Source of the DNA: Hydrogenophilales bacterium CG12_big_fil_rev_8_21_14_0_65_61_21
GTDB lineage: Bacteria; Pseudomonadota; Gammaproteobacteria; Burkholderiales; Thiobacillaceae
Direction: 5' to 3'
Assembly: GCA_002782005.1 (NCBI GenBank)
Contig: PFGT01000101.1
Coordinates: 1 to 64,000 of the forward strand
DNA length: 64,000 nt
Shown: positions 1-8,165 of the stretch, piece after piece
How the letters are laid out: each line of letters begins with the position of its first letter
Position numbering within the stretch: position 1 is the first letter of the stretch
The notes under the pieces: generated by a model
Databases searched by the model: none
Told to the model about the DNA's origin: nothing
What the model saw: only the letters and a program-made list of their open reading frames with translations
Program-made: the position numbers and the translations under genes

Positions 1-2976
1 AACCGGCGCACGGCGGCGCTGCAACGATTGAGCAAGCTGTATGCGGTGCTGAGCCAGTGCAACCAAGCCATCGTGCGCTGCCAAAACGAGTCCGAACTAT
101 TCCCACAGATATGCCGCGCCGCAGTCACATTCGGCAGCATGAAGATGGCCTGGATCGGCATGAGCGACCCGGCGAGCCAGATGGTCAAGCCGGTGGCCTC
201 GTTTGGCGCCGGCATCGAATATCTCGACGGGATACAAATCTCTGTCGATCCCGGTGAACTCATAGGCCGAGGCCCGACCGGCACCGCCCTGCGCGAAGAC
301 CGGCCGTTCTGGTGTCAGGACTTCCAGCACGATCCACAGACGGCAGCCTGGCATGATCGCGGCGCCCGCTTTGGCTGGGGCGCATCGGCCGCGCTGCCGC
401 TGCATCGCCAGGATGTCGTGGTCGGCGCGCTGATGTTGTATAGCGGCGAGATCGATGGATTCGACCAGGCAACGCGGGATCTATTGGCCGAAATGGCCAT
501 GGACATCGACTATGCCTTGGACAGTTATGACCGCGAGGCGGCGCGTCAGCAGGCCATAGCGGCCTTGGCCGATTCGCAACTGCTGCTGCGCACCATCATC
601 GACACCGCGCCGGTGCGCATATTCTGGAAGGACCAAACCCTGCACTTCCTGGGCGGCAACCCGCTGTTCGCCCATGATGCCGGTCTGAACGAGCCGGCGG
701 AGCTGGTCGGCAAGGACGACTACGCCATGGGCTGGCGCGAGCAGGCCGAACTGTATCGCGCCGATGATCGCGCGGTGATGGCGTCCGGCGTAGCGAAACT
801 GGCTTACGACGAACCGCAGACCACGCCCGATGGCAAGATCATCTGGCTACGTACCTACAAGGTGCCGCTGCGCAACCCGGCTCGGGAAATCATAGGGGTG
901 CTGGGCTTGTACGAGGACATCACCGAGCACAAGCTGGCCGAGCTTGCGTTGCGCGACGAGACCGCGTTGCGCAAGCAAATGATGGAGTCGCTGCCGGGTA
1001 TTTTCTACATGTTTAACCCGTCCGGGCAGTTCCTGGCCTGGAACAAGAATCTGGAGAAGATCACCCAGCGTAGCGCGGAAGAGATTGCCCATAGCCAGCC
1101 GCTCGATCTGATTGCCGCCGCCGATAAAGAATACGTCGCGGCCAAGATCAGACAAACTTTTGTCATGGGTGAGGCATCCCTTGACGCCAGCTTGACGGCT
1201 AAAGACGGCTCTGCCAAGGCATTTTATCTGACCGGGCTCAAGATAGAGACCCATGGCGAGCCGGTATTGATCGGCATCGGCACAGATATTACCGAGCGCA
1301 ACCGCATGTCCGACTCGCTACTCAAACTTTCGCAGGCGGTGGAACAAAGCCCCAACACCATCGTCATCACCGATCTGGAGGCGAGCATCGAATACGTCAA
1401 CACGGCCTTCACCCAGGTGACTGGCTATAGCCGCGAGGAGGCGATTGGCCAGAACCCGCGCATCCTGCAATCTGGCAAGACCGCCAAGGCGGTTTACGAT
1501 GATATATGGGCGCATTTGACCCGCGGCGATCCGTGGCGCGGCGAGCTGGTCAATCAGCGCAAGGACGGCAGTGAATATATCGAGTCGGCGATGATCGCCC
1601 CGGTGCGCCAGGCGGATGGCCGGATCATGAATTACCTGGCGATCAAGCAGGACATTACCGCCGAAAAACGCAACCAGGAACGGATCAAGCAACTGGCCTA
1701 TTTCGATCAGTTGACCGGCCTGCCCAATCGCGCCCAACTGGATGAGCGCTTCAGGTATGCGCTGAGCCTGGCGCAACGTAGCGGCGAGCAGTTGGCGGTG
1801 ATGTTCGTCGACCTCGATCATTTCAAGGACATCAACGATAGCCTGGGTCATAGCACCGGCGACCAACTGCTGATCGAGATTGCAAAACGGCTCAGGTCCG
1901 CGCTGCGCGAGGAAGATACCGTGGCGCGGCTGGGCGGCGACGAATTCATCCTAGTGCTGCCGGGAACCGATGCAAATGGCGCGGCGACGGTGGCGGCCAA
2001 GCTGATCGAGCAGATTGCCTTGCCGTACCTGATCGAACAACAAGAATTGAACACCACGATCTCGATCGGCATCGCCGTCTTTCCGGGCGATGGCGACGAT
2101 TTCGAGACCTTGCTCAAGAATGCCGACACCGCCTTGAATCGGGTCAAACAGGCCAACCGCAACAGTTACCGCTTCTTTATGCCGGAGATGCAGGCGCGCT
2201 CGGCCCGTACCCTGCTGCTGTTGAATGCCTTGCATCGCGCCCTGGAGCGGGACGAATTGCAGTTGTACTATCAGCCGCAGGTCAGCTTGCAGGACGGCCG
2301 CATCGTCGGCGCCGAGGCCCTGCTGCGCTGGTTCCACCCGGAGCTTGGGATGATCTCGCCGGCCGAGTTTATCCCTATCGCCGAGGACAGCGGCCTGATC
2401 GTGCCGATTGGCGAATGGGTGCTACGCACCGCAGCGAGGCAATTGAAAGATTGGCTGACGGGCGGCATGGCGCCGATGGTGGTGGCGGTGAACCTGTCGG
2501 CGGTGCAGTTCCGGCAACCCGATCTGCCCGATCGGGTCACGGCCATACTCGACGAGCTCGACGTGGCGCACGAACTCCTGGAGCTGGAGTTGACCGAAGC
2601 GGTGGCGATGGAAGACCCGCAAGCCGCTATCGATATGATGGACAGGCTGTATGAGCGCGGCATCCGCATGTCCATCGACGACTTCGGTACCGGCTATTCC
2701 AGCCTAAGCTACCTGAAAAAATTCAAGGTCTACAAGCTCAAGATCGATCAGTCCTTCGTTAGAAATATCGCCGACGATCCGGACGACAAGGCCATCGTCA
2801 CCGCCGTCATCACCCTGGCCAGCAGCCTGGGCCTGCACGCCATCGCCGAGGGCGTTGAAACGGCCGGCCAACTGGCCTTCCTGCGCTTGCAGGGCTGCGA
2901 CGAAGTGCAAGGCTATTACTTCAGCAAACCGCTGCCGGCGACGCAATTCAAGGCGTTCATGGACCAGCGAACGTAA
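1..2976 (+). CDS. Partial GAF-PAS-PAS-PAS-GGDEF-EAL cyclic-di-GMP signalling protein (5' end outside window)
   Basis: The frame is open from base 1, and the track's TTG at 28 is only the first start-like codon, so the gene begins before the window. The codons before 28 read LQR, continuous with a linker into the GAF domain. Domains on the track ORF: GAF about 5-165, three PAS about 180-550, GGDEF about 560-720, EAL about 740-980. The cyclase motif GGDEF is intact near residue 637, preceded at the usual distance by an RxxD inhibitory site (REED). The phosphodiesterase side keeps EALLR, DDFGTGYSS and EGVET. Both c-di-GMP synthesis and hydrolysis are therefore possible; which dominates cannot be told from sequence. 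Any membrane or periplasmic sensor part would lie upstream. Its 3' end faces relA across a short region with palindromic repeats. Confidence 0.93.
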   Translation, partial: NRRTAALQRLSKLYAVLSQCNQAIVRCQNESELFPQICRAAVTFGSMKMAWIGMSDPASQMVKPVASFGAGIEYLDGIQISVDPGELIGRGPTGTALREDRPFWCQDFQHDPQTAAWHDRGARFGWGASAALPLHRQDVVVGALMLYSGEIDGFDQATRDLLAEMAMDIDYALDSYDREAARQQAIAALADSQLLLRTIIDTAPVRIFWKDQTLHFLGGNPLFAHDAGLNEPAELVGKDDYAMGWREQAELYRADDRAVMASGVAKLAYDEPQTTPDGKIIWLRTYKVPLRNPAREIIGVLGLYEDITEHKLAELALRDETALRKQMMESLPGIFYMFNPSGQFLAWNKNLEKITQRSAEEIAHSQPLDLIAAADKEYVAAKIRQTFVMGEASLDASLTAKDGSAKAFYLTGLKIETHGEPVLIGIGTDITERNRMSDSLLKLSQAVEQSPNTIVITDLEASIEYVNTAFTQVTGYSREEAIGQNPRILQSGKTAKAVYDDIWAHLTRGDPWRGELVNQRKDGSEYIESAMIAPVRQADGRIMNYLAIKQDITAEKRNQERIKQLAYFDQLTGLPNRAQLDERFRYALSLAQRSGEQLAVMFVDLDHFKDINDSLGHSTGDQLLIEIAKRLRSALREEDTVARLGGDEFILVLPGTDANGAATVAAKLIEQIALPYLIEQQELNTTISIGIAVFPGDGDDFETLLKNADTALNRVKQANRNSYRFFMPEMQARSARTLLLLNALHRALERDELQLYYQPQVSLQDGRIVGAEALLRWFHPELGMISPAEFIPIAEDSGLIVPIGEWVLRTAARQLKDWLTGGMAPMVVAVNLSAVQFRQPDLPDRVTAILDELDVAHELLELELTEAVAMEDPQAAIDMMDRLYERGIRMSIDDFGTGYSSLSYLKKFKVYKLKIDQSFVRNIADDPDDKAIVTAVITLASSLGLHAIAEGVETAGQLAFLRLQGCDEVQGYYFSKPLPATQFKAFMDQRT

Positions 2977-3037
2977 TGGCGTGCTCTCCCGGATTAGCCA
3001 TGCTTAACGATCTTCCCGCAGGCGCCACAGGCGGCGG

Positions 3038-3061
3038 TTGGTCGGGTTGAAACCCGACCAA
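3038..3061. repeat. REP-like palindrome, copy 1
   Basis: A perfect 11-bp inverted repeat (TTGGTCGGGTT / AACCCGACCAA) with a 2-nt centre, between the convergent 3' ends of the GGDEF-EAL gene and relA. It shares the GTCGGG...CCCGAC core with copies at 3091 and 20359. There is no T-run, so it is not a standard intrinsic terminator, though it could stabilise 3' ends. Confidence 0.7.
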
Positions 3062-3090
3062 CGTGTGGTTGGTTTTGTCCGGGTGTTGTG

Positions 3091-3108
3091 GTCGGGATTC
3101 ATCCCGAC
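3091..3108. repeat. REP-like palindrome, copy 2
   Basis: GTCGGGAT-TC-ATCCCGAC, an 8-bp perfect inverted repeat 29 nt after copy 1 in the same convergent intergenic region. It closely resembles the copy at 20359. Confidence 0.7.
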
Positions 3109-3121
3109 GACGCGGGTTCCA

Positions 3122-5284
3122 CTACTTGCGTTCGGTCTGGAATACGCCACGGATATGGGCGGCTTTGGCCAGAAACTGGGCCAGTTGCGCTACATCGTTT
3201 ACTTCCAGGGTGAATTCCATGCGGGCGATCTCGTTCTGGCTCAGGGTGTTCACCTGGGTTACGTTGATGCGTTCCTTGGTCAATAGCTCGGTGATGTCCT
3301 TGAGTAGGCCGGGGCGGTCGTAGGCGGCGATGGCGACTCGAACGGCGAATAGCTCTTTTCCGCTCATGCCCCATTCTGCCTTGAGCAGGCGTGATTGTTT
3401 GTCGGCCGGCAGGCGCCGGATGACCGAGCAGTCGGCGCGGTGGATGGTGACGCCCCGGCCCAGCGTGGTGTAGCCGACGATGCGCTCGCCGGGCGCCGGT
3501 TTGCAGCAACCGGCCATGTGGGTCAGCAGGTTGGCCTCGCCCTCGACCAGCAGTCCGGTCGGCGCTTCCCGACTCTTGCGGGCCGATACCAGCGGCCTTT
3601 GCGCCAGCGGCTGGAATTCGTCCTGCAACGAGCGGGCGACCTGGCCGGCGCCGAGGTCGCCCCGACCCAGGGCGGCGAACAACTCCTCCGGCTTGGCCAA
3701 TTTGAGCCGGACGGCGAGCCGTTCCAGGTTGACATTGCTCAGGTTGAGCCGATGCAGCTCCCGCTCCAGTATGTCGCGGCCTTCCTGGACGTGGCTGTCG
3801 TGGTCCAGTTGCTTGAACCACTGGCGCACCTTGCTGCGGGCGCGTGAGGTGGCCAGGAAGCCGAGGTGAGGATTCAGCCAGTCGCGGCTGGGGCCGCCTT
3901 CTTTGACGGTCAGAATTTCCACCCGCTGACCGGACTTGAGCGGTGTGTCCAGCGGCGCCAGCGCGCCGTCGATCTTGGCGCCCCGGCAGCGGTGGCCCAG
4001 CTCGGTGTGGACCGCGTAGGCGAAGTCGATCGGCGTGGCGTCCTGGGCCAGGGCGACCACCTTGCCTTGCGGGGTGAGTACGAATACCTCGTCCTGGAAT
4101 AGTTCATTCTTGAATTGCCGGGCTAGTTCGGCGCTGTCCGCCACGTCTTGTTTCCAGCTCAGCAGTTGTCTCAGCCAGGCGATCTTGTCGGTAAGTTGCT
4201 GGCCCTTGCCGCCTTCCTTGTAGCGCCAGTGGGCGGCGACCCCGAGTTCCGCTTCATGATGCATGTCGAAGGTGCGGATCTGGATTTCCAGTGCCTTGTT
4301 TTCCGGGCCGACCACGGCGGTGTGCAGGCTCTTGTAGCCATTGCCCTTGGGCCGCGAGATGTAGTCGTCGAACTGGCCGGGGATGGGTTGCCATAGGCTG
4401 TGGATCAGGCCAAGCGCGTGGTAGCAGTCCTTGATGTCCTTGACCAGCACCCGGACCGCGCGGACGTCAAAGACCTCGTCGAAGGCCAGGTGTTTCTTGT
4501 GCATCTTGGCCAGGATACTGGCGATGTGCTTGGGTCGGCCGCTGACCGCCGCGTTGGCGATGCCGTCGCGATTCAATTCTGCCTTGACCTGGTCGATGAC
4601 CTTCTCGATGTACCACTCGCGGTCTAGCCGGCGTTCATCCAGCAGGCGGGCGATATGTTTGTAGGTATCCGGTTCCAAATAGCGGCAGGACAGGTCTTCC
4701 AACTCCCACTTGAGCTGCCAGATGCCCAGCCGGTTGGCCAGCGGGGCATACAGGTCGCGGGCATCGTGGGCAATCTTGCGGCGCAAGTCCGGTGCGCTGT
4801 CGCTCAGCTCGCGCAGGGCCTGACAGCGGTCGGCCAGCTTGATGAGCACCACCCGGATGTCGTCGGTCATGGCCAGCAGCATCTGGCGCAGGGCCTCGCT
4901 TTGATCCTGGCCATCCGGCTGGACCTCTGCCAGCAGCCGGTCCATCTGGTGCAGGCGCGCGGCGCCCAGGGCCAGACGACTGACCGCTGTGCCCAGCACG
5001 GGGGTGACCAGCTCGGCGGCCAGGGCGGCTTTTGGCAGGGTGCAGAGCAAGGCGGCGGCGACCGTTTCGACATCGAACTCAATACCGGCCAGGATGGCGG
5101 CGGCGCCTAGGTTATGGCGAGTCAGCGGCGCGCCGGTGTCGGCGCTCAGGTCGTCGGCATGGGCTTTGAGCCAGTCGGCAGCGCGCCTCAGCAGCGCGCA
5201 TTGCTCGGCGTTGTATTGGCTGGTCAGGGTAGCCAGCCAGCCGGCGACATCGCCGTGGGCGTGGCTGAGGGTATGGGAGACCAT
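3122..5284 (-). CDS. relA: GTP pyrophosphokinase RelA, (p)ppGpp synthetase
   Basis: 720 aa. RelA/SpoT homologue making (p)ppGpp from GTP/GDP and ATP on starved ribosomes. Order seen: degenerate HD-type region (about 40-190), synthetase domain (about 240-380, NGYKSLHT and EIQIRT), TGS (about 400-465), zinc-finger/helical region with GCCKPAPGE, and C-terminal ACT. Where SpoT has an HD hydrolase signature this protein reads ALLCTLPKAAL, and the synthetase loop is QFDDY, the acidic form typical of RelA rather than the RxKD form of bifunctional enzymes. It is therefore called RelA, synthetase only. It lies 50 nt downstream of bamD on the same strand. The ATG start has only a weak upstream AGGCG. 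Confidence 0.9.
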   Translation of the reverse strand: MVSHTLSHAHGDVAGWLATLTSQYNAEQCALLRRAADWLKAHADDLSADTGAPLTRHNLGAAAILAGIEFDVETVAAALLCTLPKAALAAELVTPVLGTAVSRLALGAARLHQMDRLLAEVQPDGQDQSEALRQMLLAMTDDIRVVLIKLADRCQALRELSDSAPDLRRKIAHDARDLYAPLANRLGIWQLKWELEDLSCRYLEPDTYKHIARLLDERRLDREWYIEKVIDQVKAELNRDGIANAAVSGRPKHIASILAKMHKKHLAFDEVFDVRAVRVLVKDIKDCYHALGLIHSLWQPIPGQFDDYISRPKGNGYKSLHTAVVGPENKALEIQIRTFDMHHEAELGVAAHWRYKEGGKGQQLTDKIAWLRQLLSWKQDVADSAELARQFKNELFQDEVFVLTPQGKVVALAQDATPIDFAYAVHTELGHRCRGAKIDGALAPLDTPLKSGQRVEILTVKEGGPSRDWLNPHLGFLATSRARSKVRQWFKQLDHDSHVQEGRDILERELHRLNLSNVNLERLAVRLKLAKPEELFAALGRGDLGAGQVARSLQDEFQPLAQRPLVSARKSREAPTGLLVEGEANLLTHMAGCCKPAPGERIVGYTTLGRGVTIHRADCSVIRRLPADKQSRLLKAEWGMSGKELFAVRVAIAAYDRPGLLKDITELLTKERINVTQVNTLSQNEIARMEFTLEVNDVAQLAQFLAKAAHIRGVFQTERK

Positions 5285-5334
5285 GGTATCGGCCGCGCCT
5301 GTTCAGTAGCCGCTAGCCGAGTCGGTGGCGGCGA

Positions 5335-6126
5335 TTACCAGAAGCGCCACCAGGCCTTTTTCACCTGGTGGCCGCTGGCGCCAGGCTGGGCGCTGTTCGG
5401 GAAATTCTGTTTCAGGACCCGCAGGCTGTCGTCGCGCAAGGCATTCAGCCCGAGCTTGTCATAGCTCTTGGCCATGATGGTCAGACCCTGTTCCATGGCC
5501 GGAGCCTGTTGGTAATGTTCAAGCGCGTATTTGACCCGGTTTACTGCCGCGACATAGGCGCCCCGTTGGTAGTAATAGTTGGCCACATGAACCTCGTGCC
5601 AGGCCAGGTTGTCGACCAAATAGCGCATCCTGGCCAGGGCGTCCGGGGTGTACTTGCTGTTGGGAAAACGGTCGGTCAACTCCTTGAAGGCATCGAACGA
5701 TTCCTGGGCGGCGCGCGGGTCGCGTTCGCTCATGTCCTGGTCGGCCAGACCGGAAAACAGACCGCCGTCCGAGATGAAATTGGCCAGCCCCTTGAGGTAA
5801 TAGGCGTAATCGACGTTGGCGTGATCGGGGTGCAGCTTGATGAAACGGTCGCAGGCGGCGATGGCGGAGACCGGCTCGTTGTCCTTGTAGTAGGCGTAGG
5901 CCACTTCGAGTTGGGCCTGTTGGGCATAGGGGCCATAGGGATAGCGGGCCTCCAGCTTCTCAAAGTTCTTGACGGCGTCGGCGTAGTTGCTGTCCAGCAG
6001 GTTTCCCTTGGCCTTGTCGTAGAGCTTGGCGGCCGACCAGTCCTTGGTCTCGTCGATCTGGTCCGGCAACAGGCTACAGGCATTTAACAGCGCGGCGGCC
6101 AGCAAAACGGCTAGAATTTGTTTCAT
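5335..6126 (-). CDS. bamD: Outer-membrane assembly lipoprotein BamD
   Basis: 263 aa. Essential lipoprotein of the BAM complex, which inserts beta-barrel proteins into the outer membrane. The N-terminus is a lipoprotein signal with lipobox LLNAC (Cys17), followed by TPR helices (ARYPYGPYA, AYAYYKDNE, YAYYLKGLANF), as in the family; length is normal. It is divergent from rluD, with 39 nt between the two starts, and upstream of relA on the same strand. The bamD / rluD-pgeF arrangement is common in Betaproteobacteria. Confidence 0.93.
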   Translation of the reverse strand: MKQILAVLLAAALLNACSLLPDQIDETKDWSAAKLYDKAKGNLLDSNYADAVKNFEKLEARYPYGPYAQQAQLEVAYAYYKDNEPVSAIAACDRFIKLHPDHANVDYAYYLKGLANFISDGGLFSGLADQDMSERDPRAAQESFDAFKELTDRFPNSKYTPDALARMRYLVDNLAWHEVHVANYYYQRGAYVAAVNRVKYALEHYQQAPAMEQGLTIMAKSYDKLGLNALRDDSLRVLKQNFPNSAQPGASGHQVKKAWWRFW

Positions 6127-6165
6127 TTCAACGCCTAGTAAAAAGATCGCAGGATTGTATCTCGG

Positions 6166-7086
6166 ATGCCTTATAACTTCATTCTATCGATTCCCATGGA
6201 ACACGCCGGCCGTCGTCTCGACCAGAGCCTGGCCGAGTTGCTGCCGGACCATTCGCGTAATCGCATCCAGCAGTGGATAGACCAGGGCGGGGTGCTCCTC
6301 GACGGCTCGCCGGCCAGCCGCAAGGCCAAGATATGGGGCGGCGAGGAGGTGGAAATTAGCGTCGAGGCTCATCCATCCGAGCAGCCCTACCAGGCCGAAG
6401 CGATGGCGCTGGATATTGCGTATGAGGATGACTCGGTCATGGTCATAAACAAGCCGGCCGGGCTGGTGGTCCATCCCGGCGCCGGCAATTGGACCGGCAC
6501 GCTGCTCAATGCCTTGCTCTACCACGTCCCGGCCTTGGCCAATATCCCACGCGCCGGCATCGTCCATCGCCTGGACAAGGATACCTCCGGGCTGATGGTG
6601 GTGGCCAAGACCCTGGAGGCCCAGACCGCGCTGGTGCGCGCACTGCAAGCGCGCGAGGTTAAGCGGGTCTACTGGGCCGTGGCCCAGGGCCAGTTTGCGC
6701 CGCTGGAGGGCGAAATCGACGCCCCAATCGGCCGCGACCCCCGGAACCGGGTGCGCATGGCGGTGGTGGAAAACGGCAAGCCGGCCCAGACCCATTACCG
6801 GGTCCTGCGCCAGTACCGTAACGCAGCCTGGGTCGAGTGCCATCTGCGCACCGGCCGCACCCATCAGATTCGGGTCCACCTGACCCATATCGGCCACCCC
6901 TTGCTGGGCGATGCCGTCTATACCGGCAAGAAAGCCCACCACACGGCCTTCCATCGCCAGGCGCTGCACGCCTACAGGCTGGGCTTCGTTCACCCGGCCA
7001 GCGCTGAACTCATGGCATGGGAAGCCCCTATGCCAGCCGATTTTCAGGGCTTGTTGCACGAACTGGAAGATGGCGATGGCGCCTGA
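6166..7086 (+). CDS. rluD: 23S rRNA pseudouridine synthase RluD
   Basis: 306 aa. Converts U1911, U1915 and U1917 of helix 69 of 23S rRNA to pseudouridine (E. coli numbering, family knowledge). N-terminal S4-like RNA-binding segment (RRLDQSLAEL, about 15-75), then the catalytic domain with HRLDKDTSGLMV holding the catalytic Asp, and RTGRTHQIRVH near the C-terminus. Position beside bamD and overlap with pgeF support RluD over RluC/RluA paralogues. The start ATG follows the bamD-rluD divergent promoter region directly, without a clear Shine-Dalgarno. Confidence 0.92.
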   Translation: MPYNFILSIPMEHAGRRLDQSLAELLPDHSRNRIQQWIDQGGVLLDGSPASRKAKIWGGEEVEISVEAHPSEQPYQAEAMALDIAYEDDSVMVINKPAGLVVHPGAGNWTGTLLNALLYHVPALANIPRAGIVHRLDKDTSGLMVVAKTLEAQTALVRALQAREVKRVYWAVAQGQFAPLEGEIDAPIGRDPRNRVRMAVVENGKPAQTHYRVLRQYRNAAWVECHLRTGRTHQIRVHLTHIGHPLLGDAVYTGKKAHHTAFHRQALHAYRLGFVHPASAELMAWEAPMPADFQGLLHELEDGDGA

Positions 7087-7825
7087 TTGGATCGTTCCCG
7101 ACTGGCCGGCGCCGGCCCATGTGCGGGCCTTCATGACCACCCGCGCCGGTGGGGCAAGCCGGGCGCCCTACAACAGCATGAACCCGGCCAGCCATGTCGG
7201 CGACGACCCGGCGGCGGTGGCGGAAAACCGCCGTATCCTGTGTGCCGATCTGCCCGCCGAGCCGTTGTGGCTGAATCAGGTACATGGCAATTGCGTGGTT
7301 GACCGGGCCGATGGCAGCGAACCGCCCTGTGCCGATGCCAGTCTCGCGACGGAACTGGGCAAGGTCTGCGTGGTGATGACTGCCGACTGCCTGCCGGTGC
7401 TGTTCTGCAACCGGGCTGGTACGGTCGTAGCGGCCGCTCACGCCGGTTGGCGTGGCTTGGCGGGCGGCGTATTGGAGCAGACCGTGGCCGCAATGAAGGC
7501 GCCGCCCGGTGAGATACTGGCCTGGTTGGGAGCCGCCATCGGCCCCGATGCCTTCGAGGTCGGCGACGAGGTCAGGTTGGCCTTTATGGATCAGCAGCCG
7601 CTGACCGCCGTGGCCTTCCGGCCGGCCTTCCCTGGCACCCTGGACGAAGCGCCGCGCAAGTGGCTGGCCGATATTTATGCCCTGGCCCGCATCCGCCTGG
7701 CAGTGGCGGGGGTTACGGCGGTGTACGGCGGCGGTTTATGTACCTTCAAGGATACCCGGCGCTTCTTTTCCTACCGCCGGGATGGGGCAACCGGCCGCAT
7801 GGCCAGTCTGATCTGGCTTGAGTGA
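7076..7825 (+). CDS. pgeF: Peptidoglycan editing factor PgeF (YfiH, laccase-domain family)
   Basis: 249 aa from this start. Family knowledge: YfiH/PgeF removes wrongly built muropeptide precursors (L-Ser in place of L-Ala); relatives show purine nucleoside phosphorylase or polyphenol oxidase activity. Visible signatures: NQVHG, TADCLPVLF, AAHAGWRG and GLCTFKD, which supply the His/Cys zinc site. The track ORF begins at 6911 inside rluD, but homology begins only at MAPDWIVPDW. ATG at 7070 or 7076 fits; 7076 has GGAAG at a good distance. The overlap with the rluD 3' end suggests translational coupling. Confidence 0.9.
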   Translation: MAPDWIVPDWPAPAHVRAFMTTRAGGASRAPYNSMNPASHVGDDPAAVAENRRILCADLPAEPLWLNQVHGNCVVDRADGSEPPCADASLATELGKVCVVMTADCLPVLFCNRAGTVVAAAHAGWRGLAGGVLEQTVAAMKAPPGEILAWLGAAIGPDAFEVGDEVRLAFMDQQPLTAVAFRPAFPGTLDEAPRKWLADIYALARIRLAVAGVTAVYGGGLCTFKDTRRFFSYRRDGATGRMASLIWLE

Positions 7826-7892
7826 AATGATGGTTTTTGCGGGTTATTGGTCAGATCAAACCGCTTGCCAGAATATTGGGTTGGCCAGAGTG

Positions 7893-8048
7893 TCAGCGCG
7901 GCATCACATGGATGCTACCGGTCGCAAGCGCGATTTCGCGCAGGAAGCAAAGTAGCCCGACCACCAGCAAGAGCATGGCCGTGATGAAAAACGTGGCGAT
8001 GACGAAGCAGATCAGCAGCGCGCACCCGGTGCAATGCCCGATTGCCCA
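7893..8048 (-). pseudogene. Remnant of a DUF2721-like small membrane protein
   Basis: The 340-nt gap between pgeF and ndvB (7826-8165) holds no intact gene. On the minus strand about 50 codons read as a membrane segment followed by LLCFLREIALATGS, resembling the C-terminal end of DUF2721 integral membrane proteins (normally about 130-150 aa). The only in-frame start is a TTG at 8108 without a convincing ribosome site, and the residues before the hydrophobic stretch do not look like the family. Read as a decayed 3' fragment downstream of ndvB; a genuine small membrane protein is the alternative. Confidence 0.35.
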
Positions 8049-8165
8049 GTGGATCGCTGGTGATGTCGGGAAGTGCCTGCAAGTTGGTTCACCTACTTGT
8101 TGAGTCAAAAATGTGCGGCTTCATCGTTGAGCCAGGTCATAAACCTTAACCACACCGGCTTTTTA

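Noticed and set aside
6911-7075. 5' extension of the pgeF ORF
   Set aside because: Encodes rluD in another frame; PgeF similarity begins only after ATG 7076.
6184-7140. Minus-strand 318-aa ORF opposite rluD
   Set aside because: Shadow of rluD; no family pattern, and overlaps two recognised genes.
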